Part shown: positions 1 through 7,138 of the stretch, piece after piece | Layout of the letters: each line of letters starts with the position of its first letter | Numbering within the stretch: the stretch's first letter is position 1 | Assembly: GCF_001510645.1 (NCBI RefSeq) | Contig: NZ_LMVB01000001.1 | Span: forward strand, 2,862,981-2,926,980 | From: Paenibacillus sp. FJAT-29882 | GTDB taxonomy: Bacteria; Bacillota; Bacilli; Bacillales; DSM-1321 | Direction: 5' to 3' | Length of the DNA stretch: 64,000 bases | Notes under the pieces: model-generated | What the model was told of the DNA's origin: nothing | Seen by the model: the letters and a program-made list of their open reading frames with translations, nothing else | Databases searched by the model: none | Program-made: the position numbers and the translations under genes

Positions 1-36
1 AATCAATTTATTTGTGCCTTTATAATTTGTTTCCAT
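1..36 (-). CDS. N-terminus of an unidentified protein, cut by window edge
   Basis: A minus-strand ATG at 36 is preceded by a strong ribosome binding site (AGGAGG, 6 nt spacer) and is open to the left edge, giving METNYKGTNKLI. Twelve residues do not allow a family call. The start of a multidrug or sugar transporter would fit but is a guess. Confidence 0.5.
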   Translation of the reverse strand, partial: METNYKGTNKLI

Positions 37-375
37 GGTGAACCTCCTGATGTTTTGATTAGATTTCTGTCAGATTGTCTAAAGATTAAATGATTACTTA
101 CCTCTATCATTTGCATAGGGTAAAGTTTTCACAATAGAAATAATATCCATAATAGCTTTAATTTGTGGAAATAATCTATTAGAACAAATCTTAACAGGAA
201 CCTTATGTTTATTTTCTCTACATTCATTATAAAAAATATAGATAAATCAGTAGAGTCAATCCTTATGTTGTTTCATACCATTTGGAGTGAAATATTAAAC
301 CTCGTCTCGAATCAGGTAAAAAAAAGAGGGTTGATTTTTTACCATCTATTAATTAAAGATGTTTTTTAAAAGCAA
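37..375. other. Intergenic stretch, no gene seen
   Basis: AT-rich stretch of about 340 bases between the leftmost partial gene (starting leftward at 36) and the terminator of the AraC-family gene. It should hold the promoter of the partial gene. I see no convincing open frame, tRNA or structured RNA in it. Confidence 0.5.
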
Positions 376-424
376 AAAAGGATCAGACCCCATATTCTTT
401 TGCTGGTGGTCTGATCCTTTTATT
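376..424 (-). terminator. Rho-independent terminator of the AraC-family gene
   Basis: The inverted repeat AAAGGATCAGACC / GGTCTGATCCTTT has a loop of about 18 nt and a T-run on the minus strand. It begins at the stop codon of the regulator. The A/T tails on both sides mean it could work in both directions. Confidence 0.8.
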
Positions 425-2763
425 TATTGATACGTTTTTCGAATATCAAAAAAGTGAATTGCGTTGCTCGTCAAGTAGGAATAAAATGACCAATTTCCAT
501 CAATCGTTTCATCAAATAATTCCAAAGAAGGACGGCTGGAATTGATGATATAATCAATAATTTCGGCATCCATTCCATGGTTACTGTTTAAGTTCCACCA
601 TTTCGTATATAAAGCTCCATGTTCTTTGTCAAACACTTGTTTACGTATTTGATATTCGCCAGTTTGTAATCCAGAAATAGTAATGCGAATATCTTTATTA
701 AGTTTTTGAAGGATTGTCTCTTCGAGTGAGAAATAAGGATTAACAATTGTACAATTCATCAATACCAATTGAAAACCTCGCTCATTTTGCGTCATCACGT
801 AATCTGAACCGTGTGCCACAACTTCGCCATGAAGACGTTTTAAGAACATCATGGCAAAATATGCAGGACGCTTTCCGTTAAAATAATGGAATAATTCTAA
901 GCCGTCCATTCGAAAACGCTGATCCCTCCCCCCCTCTTCATGGACTTCTGTGTTAATCCAGAATCCGACCGATTCCACGTCATTTGCGATATCCAAAACG
1001 TTTTTTAAGACTAAAGCTCCCCGAAAAAAAGTGCCGTTTGTAAATCGGGTATTCCCAGACAATGTATTCCATGATACGAGATGGAGCGGTTTTTCTAAAT
1101 GGTTTTTCTTTAAATACCGCTTCATCTTACTTGTTTTTTCTTTAATATAATCCTTCGCTAATTGGAACGAGTCATCTACCATTTCTTCAAAGTCAATAAA
1201 CTCATTTTGGTTCGCACTGTAGCCGATAAAATCTATGTACTCACTGCATCCTAATTGCCATATATGATGATCACTTGTTTTTTCTTTGTGGAAAGAAAAC
1301 GGCATATAGACCCCAACACGAATCGACCCAATATACTTTTTCAGTACTCCATGTAATTTTAGATAGATTCTTTGAAGCTCTTTCGCTTCGACACCTGTAG
1401 AATACGACTCATAAAACATAACATGCCAGTGTTTAACAAACGCTTCTCCGTATATTTGCAAACAATGCCTCATGAATTGAGTGAGCTTAGTAAAATAACG
1501 ATCTTCATTCCTTGAAATATCCTTATAATCAATCCGTACGAATAGAGCCAAATCATACTTTTTTAGAAATTCTAGTGCACGATCAATATTAAAATATGGA
1601 GAGGTTGTCGCAATCGCTTCATCTGTTTCTACCTCTGGAGGAATCACTGTGCGGCTGAGCAGATGATGAACTCCAATATACCGAAGCTGTAAATCTTGTT
1701 TCACTGCCAGTACTTGAGATTGAACATCTTCCTTTAATAATTCGACGATTTCTCCAATATTAAGAATGTGATCTGGACAATTTAATTTCAACGATAATGG
1801 CTTGGACAAGTTGATTGACAGCTTATCAAAACGTGTCTCAGTGTGAGAATACGACTTTTGATCTTCCATCAGCAGACTGCTTAAATTCGCAACTATTTCT
1901 GGTGAACGAATCAGCATCGCAGCATCCTCAATGCTATAGCTTTGAACAGAATCTTCTGTTTGTATCCCATGTTTTTCCCGATAAGCATGAGGGGTTATTT
2001 CGTATACTTCTTTAAAAAGGCTAGAGAAAGACTTAGAATTGGGGAATCCATTGTTCATGGCAATTTGCGAAATGGAATCAGACGTATATAGTAAATCCTT
2101 CATGCTATGTTTAAGCCTGATATTCATTAAAAAACGGCTGAACCCCATCCCCATTTTTTGTTTAAAATAGCGGGATAGATAGCTCGTAGAAAGATAAAAT
2201 TTCTCAGCTACCTTTTCTAAAGTAATCATCTGCTCATAATTCTTTTCCATATAGTCAATCATCTTGGATAATCGTAAGTTGTCCGTATCTGCCCTTTCAA
2301 AGACACTACCCTCTTCTTTGAAACGACGGATGAGGATCAGAAGTATTTGCATGATATTTCCATGAATCTCGATCTTATAGCTTTCTTCTTGTCTATAATG
2401 GCTGACCATCACATTTGCAAGCAACCTTCGAATGGATTGAATCATGTCATCTCTTCCCATATCGATTTCTCGAGAATAACATTCAAATCGACGATTCCGA
2501 TACTCCGCGTAATGATGATCCATAAAGGCATCCGAGATAGTTAAGGAAAGCGTGCTATTACTTTCACTTCCTTGGACCTGATAAAGCTGATTGCGATTAA
2601 TAACAAGCAGGTCTTTTTCTTCCAAATGATAAAAACGACTATTGGTTTCAATTTTTAATTCACCATTTATAACAAGGATGATCTTAATTCCTTTGTTTAC
2701 TCTAGGTGCAAGAAATTCGATATTTTGCAAAGAAATTTGAAAATCTGTATGTGAATCGTTCAA
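424..2763 (-). CDS. AraC-family regulator with cupin N-terminus and GH39-like C-terminus
   Basis: 779-residue transcription regulator. Residues 1-90 resemble an AraC cupin sensor. Residues 165-265 form the double helix-turn-helix, with ITLEKVAEKFYLSTSYLSRYF and the second helix region ending in ITPHAYREKH. Residues from about 310 to the end resemble a beta-xylosidase (GH39-type) TIM barrel, an architecture known in Firmicutes sugar regulators. The start is TTG at 2763 with a GGGTG-type ribosome site; nearby ATG codons are out of frame and stop at once. It stands alone, with a terminator at each end. The natural role is probably control of a neighbouring carbohydrate gene in response to an oligosaccharide. 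Whether the barrel is catalytic or only binds ligand cannot be read here. Confidence 0.85.
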   Translation of the reverse strand: MNDSHTDFQISLQNIEFLAPRVNKGIKIILVINGELKIETNSRFYHLEEKDLLVINRNQLYQVQGSESNSTLSLTISDAFMDHHYAEYRNRRFECYSREIDMGRDDMIQSIRRLLANVMVSHYRQEESYKIEIHGNIMQILLILIRRFKEEGSVFERADTDNLRLSKMIDYMEKNYEQMITLEKVAEKFYLSTSYLSRYFKQKMGMGFSRFLMNIRLKHSMKDLLYTSDSISQIAMNNGFPNSKSFSSLFKEVYEITPHAYREKHGIQTEDSVQSYSIEDAAMLIRSPEIVANLSSLLMEDQKSYSHTETRFDKLSINLSKPLSLKLNCPDHILNIGEIVELLKEDVQSQVLAVKQDLQLRYIGVHHLLSRTVIPPEVETDEAIATTSPYFNIDRALEFLKKYDLALFVRIDYKDISRNEDRYFTKLTQFMRHCLQIYGEAFVKHWHVMFYESYSTGVEAKELQRIYLKLHGVLKKYIGSIRVGVYMPFSFHKEKTSDHHIWQLGCSEYIDFIGYSANQNEFIDFEEMVDDSFQLAKDYIKEKTSKMKRYLKKNHLEKPLHLVSWNTLSGNTRFTNGTFFRGALVLKNVLDIANDVESVGFWINTEVHEEGGRDQRFRMDGLELFHYFNGKRPAYFAMMFLKRLHGEVVAHGSDYVMTQNERGFQLVLMNCTIVNPYFSLEETILQKLNKDIRITISGLQTGEYQIRKQVFDKEHGALYTKWWNLNSNHGMDAEIIDYIINSSRPSLELFDETIDGNWSFYSYLTSNAIHFFDIRKTYQ

Positions 2764-2851
2764 TCTTTTTCACCCATTTCTCATTCTTGCCCAATACATG
2801 GCATACTGTGTATTCTTTAAATTTTTATACTCCACCCCCATCATAACAAAT

Positions 2852-2886
2852 AAACGCAGACCAAGAAATCTTGTTCTGCGTTTGCT
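2852..2886 (-). terminator. Native yhbH terminator, stranded by the prophage
   Basis: AAACGCAGA / TCTGCGTTT hairpin (arms 2852-2860 and 2875-2883) with a T-rich tail on the minus strand, just past the native yhbH stop codon. Prophage insertion has separated it from the rest of the gene by about 42 kb. Confidence 0.75.
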
Positions 2887-2890
2887 CTAA

Positions 2891-3039
2891 TTAAGCATGT
2901 ATTTGCGTTTCTTCATTTTTAAAAAAGCTCTTCATCGCGTGAAAAACATCAGATTTTTGTTTTAAAATATAATGGCGAAACTTTTCGTTGCTTATATTTT
3001 TGTAGGCTGTCATAAGAGTTGAGTGGCGATTGTATTGGT
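2891..3039 (-). pseudogene. yhbH: Detached native 3' end of yhbH (attL side)
   Basis: The minus strand reads [14 protein letters not shown]..., then [17 protein letters not shown] and ends QIHA-stop. This matches the C-terminus of the intact yhbH at 45393 ([15 protein letters not shown]..., [17 protein letters not shown]) but differs at many codons. It has no start codon and is interrupted exactly at the shared 10-bp core. It is the original host 3' end, displaced when the prophage integrated. Precise excision would rejoin it to the N-terminal part. Confidence 0.92.
3030..3039. repeat. attL core
   Basis: TTGTATTGGT, identical to 45538-45547. Sequence to the left is native yhbH 3' coding; to the right it is phage. 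In yhbH orientation it reads ACCAATACAA and encodes part of the NQYN motif. Confidence 0.85.
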
Positions 3040-3066
3040 ACAACTATCCACCCTATACACAAATAC

Positions 3067-3702
3067 TTACTTGATTTCTTCAAATGTTTTAACCTCTCCC
3101 CTGATATTTTTCTTTTTCATCCAATCCTCAAATTTACGCTTTCTTTCCTTGTTGGTCGTAAATACACACAAAATGGGAGCAGTTCTCTTTTTAAGTTCTA
3201 CTAACATATCTGCATAGGAATCAATCTTTTTGCGGTTATCGATCATACTACGCGTATTATCAACCTCGATAAGATGAAGATATCCATTACGAGTAAAGCA
3301 AGCATCGGCGACAATCTTTTGCTTTACAAGTGACATGCCACCAAACAAGATACCTCGAGTGTTTAACGGTTCTTTTTCAATCGTATATTCTGTTTTCCAA
3401 TCAACGGGACAGTTAAAGTGAAAGTAAACTTCGTTACCAAGTAAGGTATGTTCCATGAGGGAATTCTTTTTCATTTCTCTTGTAGAACCGATTAGCTCCC
3501 TACCTTCCTTATTCAAATACAACACCTTTTCCCTATCAAACATTGTTTCATTAATATAGGGGGAAAGCTGTTTCACAACCCGGCAAGCATTGCTGTAACT
3601 TTTTAAATCATGGGTTAATTGTAGGTGACGTATCTTCGCCATTCCTAACTTGTCGATCGTTGTTAACAGGCTTTCTACCCTTGATTGCGTTGATGATAGC
3701 AT
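3067..3702 (-). CDS. Replication-relaxation family protein
   Basis: 211-residue protein of the replication-relaxation (plasmid mobilisation-like) family. It has an N-terminal winged-helix-like part (VESLLTTIDKLGMAKIRHLQ) and a C-terminal nuclease-fold-like part (RNGYLHLIEVDN, PILCVFTTNKERKRKFEDW). The ATG at 3702 is chosen because GGAGG lies 9 nt upstream. The gene overlaps the end of the FtsK-like gene by 95 nt in another frame. In Bacillus plasmids, integrative elements and some prophages this pair occurs together. The family is annotated by association and the enzyme activity is unproven. It is the last phage gene before attL. Confidence 0.75.
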   Translation of the reverse strand: MLSSTQSRVESLLTTIDKLGMAKIRHLQLTHDLKSYSNACRVVKQLSPYINETMFDREKVLYLNKEGRELIGSTREMKKNSLMEHTLLGNEVYFHFNCPVDWKTEYTIEKEPLNTRGILFGGMSLVKQKIVADACFTRNGYLHLIEVDNTRSMIDNRKKIDSYADMLVELKKRTAPILCVFTTNKERKRKFEDWMKKKNIRGEVKTFEEIK

Positions 3703-4801
3703 CCTCTTTCGCCTCCATTTGAGTAAACATATATTTGTCGTCAATATAAGGCACTTGCACAGTACGTTTCTTTTCAATCTTATATATGGCCCTTCCCGGA
3801 ATAGAAGGAAGATCCTCAGCTCCTATTTCATCCAGGATTACTCGACTTGCAATTTGTGCTGCAGCAATGAAAGAAATTCTTGCGACAATGTTCATTTTCA
3901 CCTGCATGGGAACAGCTTCTTTAGTTGGGTATTGCGTGCAATAAAGTAATCTAAGCCCTAAACCTCCACCAATCCTTGATATCTCTGATAAGGAAGCCTG
4001 ACAAAATTTCGCGAATTTCTTTCCTTCACCTTCAATGATGTTAGGAGAAAGTTCTGCACCTTCATCAACAATGACAAAGGTCCTTTTCTTGATAGGAGAA
4101 TCAACAACATTTGTATAACCTAACTTTCGGAAATTCTTCTCCTGCAACTTTAGGTTCGTGACTATCTCATTTAAAACCCCAGCCGCTTCAAATACGTCTG
4201 ACGCTACTGCTTTTACTTGCGGAAGCCCGATATATTTGCCAAACTCAAGGCCCCCTTTTAAATCAAGAAAGTAAAATTCGACGTTCTCCATTTGATCCAT
4301 AAGCAATGTGTAAAAGGCTTCTTTAATAAAAACAGTTTTACCAAACCTAGTTACACCACCTACAAGCATATGAGGGTATTTTTCAAAGTCATGATAAAGG
4401 ATGCCAGTATGATTCTTTCCGATAGGAATTTCCCACGTTCCTTTACACAATAAATCATCATTGTATTTCCAACTGGTGGGCAAACTTTGATTGAATACGT
4501 TGATTTTCAATACCCCGTCAAATTCGATTTCTACTTCTTTGTTTAATCCATCTCTAATAGCAGGTAGAATTTTTTCTAAATCCTCAGATGGTACACCAAA
4601 AGGTAAAGAATAGATAAAAGTCTTATGCGTATCCTTTTCATATTTACGAATTAATTTAGGATATTGAAACGAATCCCCTTTTTTAATCCCTACTTTGCAG
4701 TTTTCAAATATCATTTTAAGTTTTCTTTCATCCATCATTTTCTTTTTAGGCATCAATGCGAATCCTAAAGCGATTGTCGGGATAGCTAACCATTCAATCA
4801 T
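3608..4801 (-). CDS. FtsK/SpoIIIE-like DNA translocase
   Basis: 397 residues. One hydrophobic N-terminal stretch (AIPTIALGFAL) is followed by a P-loop ATPase with Walker A GGVTRFGKT (about residue 148) and Walker B TFVIVDEGAEL. This is the short FtsK/HerA class found in plasmids, integrative elements and some Bacillus phages, not the long chromosomal FtsK with a gamma domain. It probably pumps or positions phage or plasmid DNA at the membrane, together with the replication-relaxation protein translated after it. AGGAGG lies 4 nt before the ATG at 4801. Confidence 0.85.
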   Translation of the reverse strand: MIEWLAIPTIALGFALMPKKKMMDERKLKMIFENCKVGIKKGDSFQYPKLIRKYEKDTHKTFIYSLPFGVPSEDLEKILPAIRDGLNKEVEIEFDGVLKINVFNQSLPTSWKYNDDLLCKGTWEIPIGKNHTGILYHDFEKYPHMLVGGVTRFGKTVFIKEAFYTLLMDQMENVEFYFLDLKGGLEFGKYIGLPQVKAVASDVFEAAGVLNEIVTNLKLQEKNFRKLGYTNVVDSPIKKRTFVIVDEGAELSPNIIEGEGKKFAKFCQASLSEISRIGGGLGLRLLYCTQYPTKEAVPMQVKMNIVARISFIAAAQIASRVILDEIGAEDLPSIPGRAIYKIEKKRTVQVPYIDDKYMFTQMEAKEDAIINAIKGRKPVNNDRQVRNGEDTSPTINP

Positions 4802-4809
4802 ACGGCCTC

Positions 4810-4938
4810 CTACTTTTTATCTTTTCTGGATTGCAGAGCAAGACAGAAAAGAAGAATATGAAGTATTCCTGTTATGGTTTTAAAACACAAAACAGAACAA
4901 GGTAGACAATAACAAACATCAAACATTCCATACTCCAT
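4810..4938 (-). CDS. Possible 42-residue membrane protein
   Basis: An open frame between the small membrane gene and the FtsK-like gene, starting MEYGMFDVCYCLP and hydrophobic in the second half (ITGILHILLFCLAL). AGGTGG lies 13 nt upstream, which is a poor spacing. The stop codon abuts the FtsK ribosome site, as in a coupled operon. Low certainty: cysteine-rich and short, so it may be chance. Confidence 0.3.
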   Translation of the reverse strand: MEYGMFDVCYCLPCSVLCFKTITGILHILLFCLALQSRKDKK

Positions 4939-4976
4939 TCAATAATCAACCACCTGGAAACTTGATTCCACACTCA

Positions 4977-5159
4977 TTACAAGAATATTCTCGAGACTAC
5001 TTTCAACAAATATAGAATGCTGCCATACTTGGCTACCTCCATAAAAAGAGTGAGTGCTGTGTCATTAATCTTAAATCCTGCACCATCAAGCAAGGCTATT
5101 CCTCCCAGTGTCGCTCCTGTCACGCCTACAAATACCATACCGAATGTTATAGGGTCCAT
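4977..5159 (-). CDS. Small two-segment membrane protein
   Basis: 60 residues with two hydrophobic segments (FGMVFVGVTGATLGGIALL and ILYLLKVV). AAAGGGGA precedes the ATG. It is first in the leftward FtsK/replication-relaxation module and resembles small membrane proteins found beside such pumps in plasmids and integrative elements. Function not known. Confidence 0.6.
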   Translation of the reverse strand: MDPITFGMVFVGVTGATLGGIALLDGAGFKINDTALTLFMEVAKYGSILYLLKVVSRIFL

Positions 5160-5306
5160 TTTCCATTCCCCTTTCCAGTTGATACTGTATTCTATGGATA
5201 AACGCCTAGATAATGCGTGTCCACCACAAATAATTGTGATTTTTCTCCCAAAATATTGTGGAAGGAAGAATGTACAAATTGTCGAATTAATAAAGTGGTG
5301 GTGTTT

Positions 5307-5507
5307 ATGTTGATTTGTAATGTTGGGAAGTTAATAAAAGATTCACCATTCAAGAGAGAATACTTATGTGATTATTTAGGGGTTTCAGCGAATACCTTAA
5401 CAAATTGGTGCCAAGGGAAAACCTACCCTCCCGCAGATAAGTTATTCAAACTCGCATATGTATTAAAAGTACCGGTAAAAGAATTTTATATTTATGTGGA
5501 GGAATAA
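5307..5507 (+). CDS. Cro/CI-type HTH protein
   Basis: 66 residues, almost entirely one XRE helix-turn-helix (LCDYLGVSANTLTNWCQGKTYPPADKLFKLAYVL). The ATG at 5307 follows GGTGGTG at 5 nt; the longer upstream reading has no ribosome site. It is transcribed away from the FtsK-like module and probably regulates it. The intergenic region contains CACAAATAATTGTG and a related ATTGTGG, possible operator sequence. The next gene starts 2 nt after the stop. Confidence 0.75.
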   Translation: MLICNVGKLIKDSPFKREYLCDYLGVSANTLTNWCQGKTYPPADKLFKLAYVLKVPVKEFYIYVEE

Positions 5508-5509
5508 TA

Positions 5510-5785
5510 GTGGATATTGTTTATGATTTATTAGGGGCAATCATCGGAAGTTGGATTGTTTTTAATTTATTTTGTATCATTCTGTTTAAAGTTTTGGATT
5601 CGAAATCTTTACGCTATGTATCTTTTGTGGGATCCGCAATAGTGATATTAGTCATAACCAATTTTACAATAGGAATGCAAATTGGATTTTTAATGTATAT
5701 ACCCGCTTTATTCATCTGGTTTGTGCTAGATCTTGTTAAACTAAATAAGAATAATAGTAAAACAGAAGAAGCCCCTACTCAATAA
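5510..5785 (+). CDS. Hypothetical three-segment membrane protein
   Basis: 91 residues, GTG start directly after a GGAGGA ribosome site that overlaps the end of the HTH gene. Three hydrophobic stretches cover residues 5-25, 33-55 and 58-75, followed by a short charged tail. Co-transcribed with the HTH gene. A phage cargo or exclusion protein would fit, but nothing in the sequence proves it. Confidence 0.6.
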   Translation: MDIVYDLLGAIIGSWIVFNLFCIILFKVLDSKSLRYVSFVGSAIVILVITNFTIGMQIGFLMYIPALFIWFVLDLVKLNKNNSKTEEAPTQ

Positions 5786-5805
5786 AGAGTAAGGGCTTTG
5801 TTTTC
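5769..5805. terminator. Bidirectional terminator between membrane gene and endolysin
   Basis: AAGCCCCTACTC / GAGTAAGGGCTT hairpin with a 6-nt loop, A-tract before and T-tract after. It ends both the rightward HTH/membrane transcript and the leftward lysis transcript. Confidence 0.8.
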
Positions 5806-6411
5806 TTACTCCTCTTTTATATATACTACATATCCAAATTCTTTTTTTACCTTTGCTGCTGCTGTTTCCGCATCTGACTTAGTACCGAATGTACCAGTAA
5901 CTAACCGGTATCTCTTATCGTTACTAGCAGCAGAGACTTCTTTTTTAACATTAGGATTGATAATACCAAGTGCCGCATTCTTTACATCTGCCATACGAAA
6001 ATTTTTACCAGGACAATCCGTTTTAGCTAAATCTCTATGACCAATCACATCATTAAGAGTTAATCCGTATTCTCTTACAAATTGAGCGATAAGCCACCCT
6101 CCAGCTTCAACTTGAGCATCCGTCATTTTTTGTTCATCAAAGTTCCCTTGGAACGATAAACCGAGCGTATGGCTATTATGACCTGAACAATGAGCGCCTA
6201 CATTTTTACCTCGCCCCTCCTGGATACGTCCATCAAACGTAATGAAGTAGTTATAGCCGATCCCACTCCATTTTAATGCGTTTTTGTGATAGTTATGAAT
6301 CTCTTGTATATCCCAAGTTTTATGTGCAGGATGATGCAATACCAGCTTGTCTACTTTTTTTATAGGAGTTAACTTATCTCGAAATGATAAATTTACTTTT
6401 TCTATTTTCAT
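5806..6411 (-). CDS. Endolysin: N-acetylmuramoyl-L-alanine amidase with short SPOR tail
   Basis: 201 residues. The N-terminal Amidase_2/PGRP domain (about 15-150) has zinc ligands His26, His125 and Cys133 in the motifs LVLHHPA and GHRDLAKTDCPG, plus the YNYFITFDGRI segment. The last 35 residues (RYRLVTGTFGTKSDAETAAAKV...) resemble half a SPOR peptidoglycan-binding domain. It cuts the amide bond between muramic acid and the stem peptide to release virions. Its start overlaps the holin stop, the usual lysis cassette order. Confidence 0.92.
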   Translation of the reverse strand: MKIEKVNLSFRDKLTPIKKVDKLVLHHPAHKTWDIQEIHNYHKNALKWSGIGYNYFITFDGRIQEGRGKNVGAHCSGHNSHTLGLSFQGNFDEQKMTDAQVEAGGWLIAQFVREYGLTLNDVIGHRDLAKTDCPGKNFRMADVKNAALGIINPNVKKEVSAASNDKRYRLVTGTFGTKSDAETAAAKVKKEFGYVVYIKEE

Positions 6412-6821
6412 TATTTATCTTCCCCTTTATCTTTTAATTGAGAAAAAGCACTAGAAATCTGAACAGGTACTTTTACGCCTAGTTTACCGAGATTTTCAAT
6501 AAACGAAATGCCTTCCGTCCCAATCAAAAACATAAGCATGGCGTTTCGCATAAATTGTCCGGTCCCGCCTGTGATCACATCTAATTGATTCGCTACAATA
6601 ACCGCCAAAATCATAGCGCTCTTTTTCATCAAACCTTGAAAGGCTGATTTAGACGAAATGTTTTTTACGGTAAAAGCTGTCATAACCCCTGAAATAAAAT
6701 CAGCCGCCATCAAAACGCCTAGTGCGATAATCAAATTATCTACACCTCCAACTAAGTAAGCTATGACCGATATACCGCCCCCAGTAAAGACGGTCCACAA
6801 TGTATCTGTGCTGTGTTGCAT
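6411..6821 (-). CDS. Phage holin (toxin-secretion/lysis family)
   Basis: 136 residues of the Phage_holin_4 family. Hydrophobic segments lie near residues 13-30, 34-52, 68-82 and 88-105, followed by a charged C-terminus (SQLKDKGEDK). It forms the membrane holes that let the endolysin reach the wall. It overlaps the endolysin start by one base. Confidence 0.9.
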   Translation of the reverse strand: MQHSTDTLWTVFTGGGISVIAYLVGGVDNLIIALGVLMAADFISGVMTAFTVKNISSKSAFQGLMKKSAMILAVIVANQLDVITGGTGQFMRNAMLMFLIGTEGISFIENLGKLGVKVPVQISSAFSQLKDKGEDK

Positions 6822-6851
6822 TTGATTACACCTCCATTAACCCTTTTATAT

Positions 6852-6882
6852 ATAAAAAAGAGACCTCGTAAGAGATCTCTTC
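6852..6882 (-). terminator. Terminator at end of the virion gene run
   Basis: AAGAGATCTC / GAGGTCTCTT hairpin with a T6 tract on the minus strand, between the 81-residue membrane gene and the holin. Some read-through must be allowed or the lysis genes have their own promoter. Confidence 0.7.
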
Positions 6883-6888
6883 GACAAT

Positions 6889-7134
6889 CTAAAATTTTCT
6901 AAATCCATTTTTGTCTACTTCTTTGTTTTCTACAAAAATACTTTTAACGAAATAAATTGCATGGCCAAGGAAATGATATAACCCTATCAATATAACCAAC
7001 CCGAAAACGACAGTTACTACAATTGTTAATAGTGGGTCAATAAAAGAAATGAAATGAATATACGCTAAATAAAAAAGAACGGATAACGGAAAACACAACA
7101 AACCAACTAGGATTATTTTAGAGTATTCCTTCAA
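6889..7134 (-). CDS. Hypothetical two-segment membrane protein
   Basis: 81 residues, two hydrophobic segments (IILVGLLCFPLSVLFYLAYI and LLTIVVTVVFGLVILIGLYHFLGHA), then a charged tail. It starts 4 nt after the stop of the giant virion protein. It may be a lysis accessory protein; not recognised. Confidence 0.6.
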   Translation of the reverse strand: MKEYSKIILVGLLCFPLSVLFYLAYIHFISFIDPLLTIVVTVVFGLVILIGLYHFLGHAIYFVKSIFVENKEVDKNGFRKF

Positions 7135-7138
7135 TTCA

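Noticed and set aside
3703-3777. 25-codon N-terminal extension of the replication-relaxation protein
   Set aside because: Entirely within the FtsK-like gene with no ribosome site; the ATG at 3702 has GGAGG at 9 nt.
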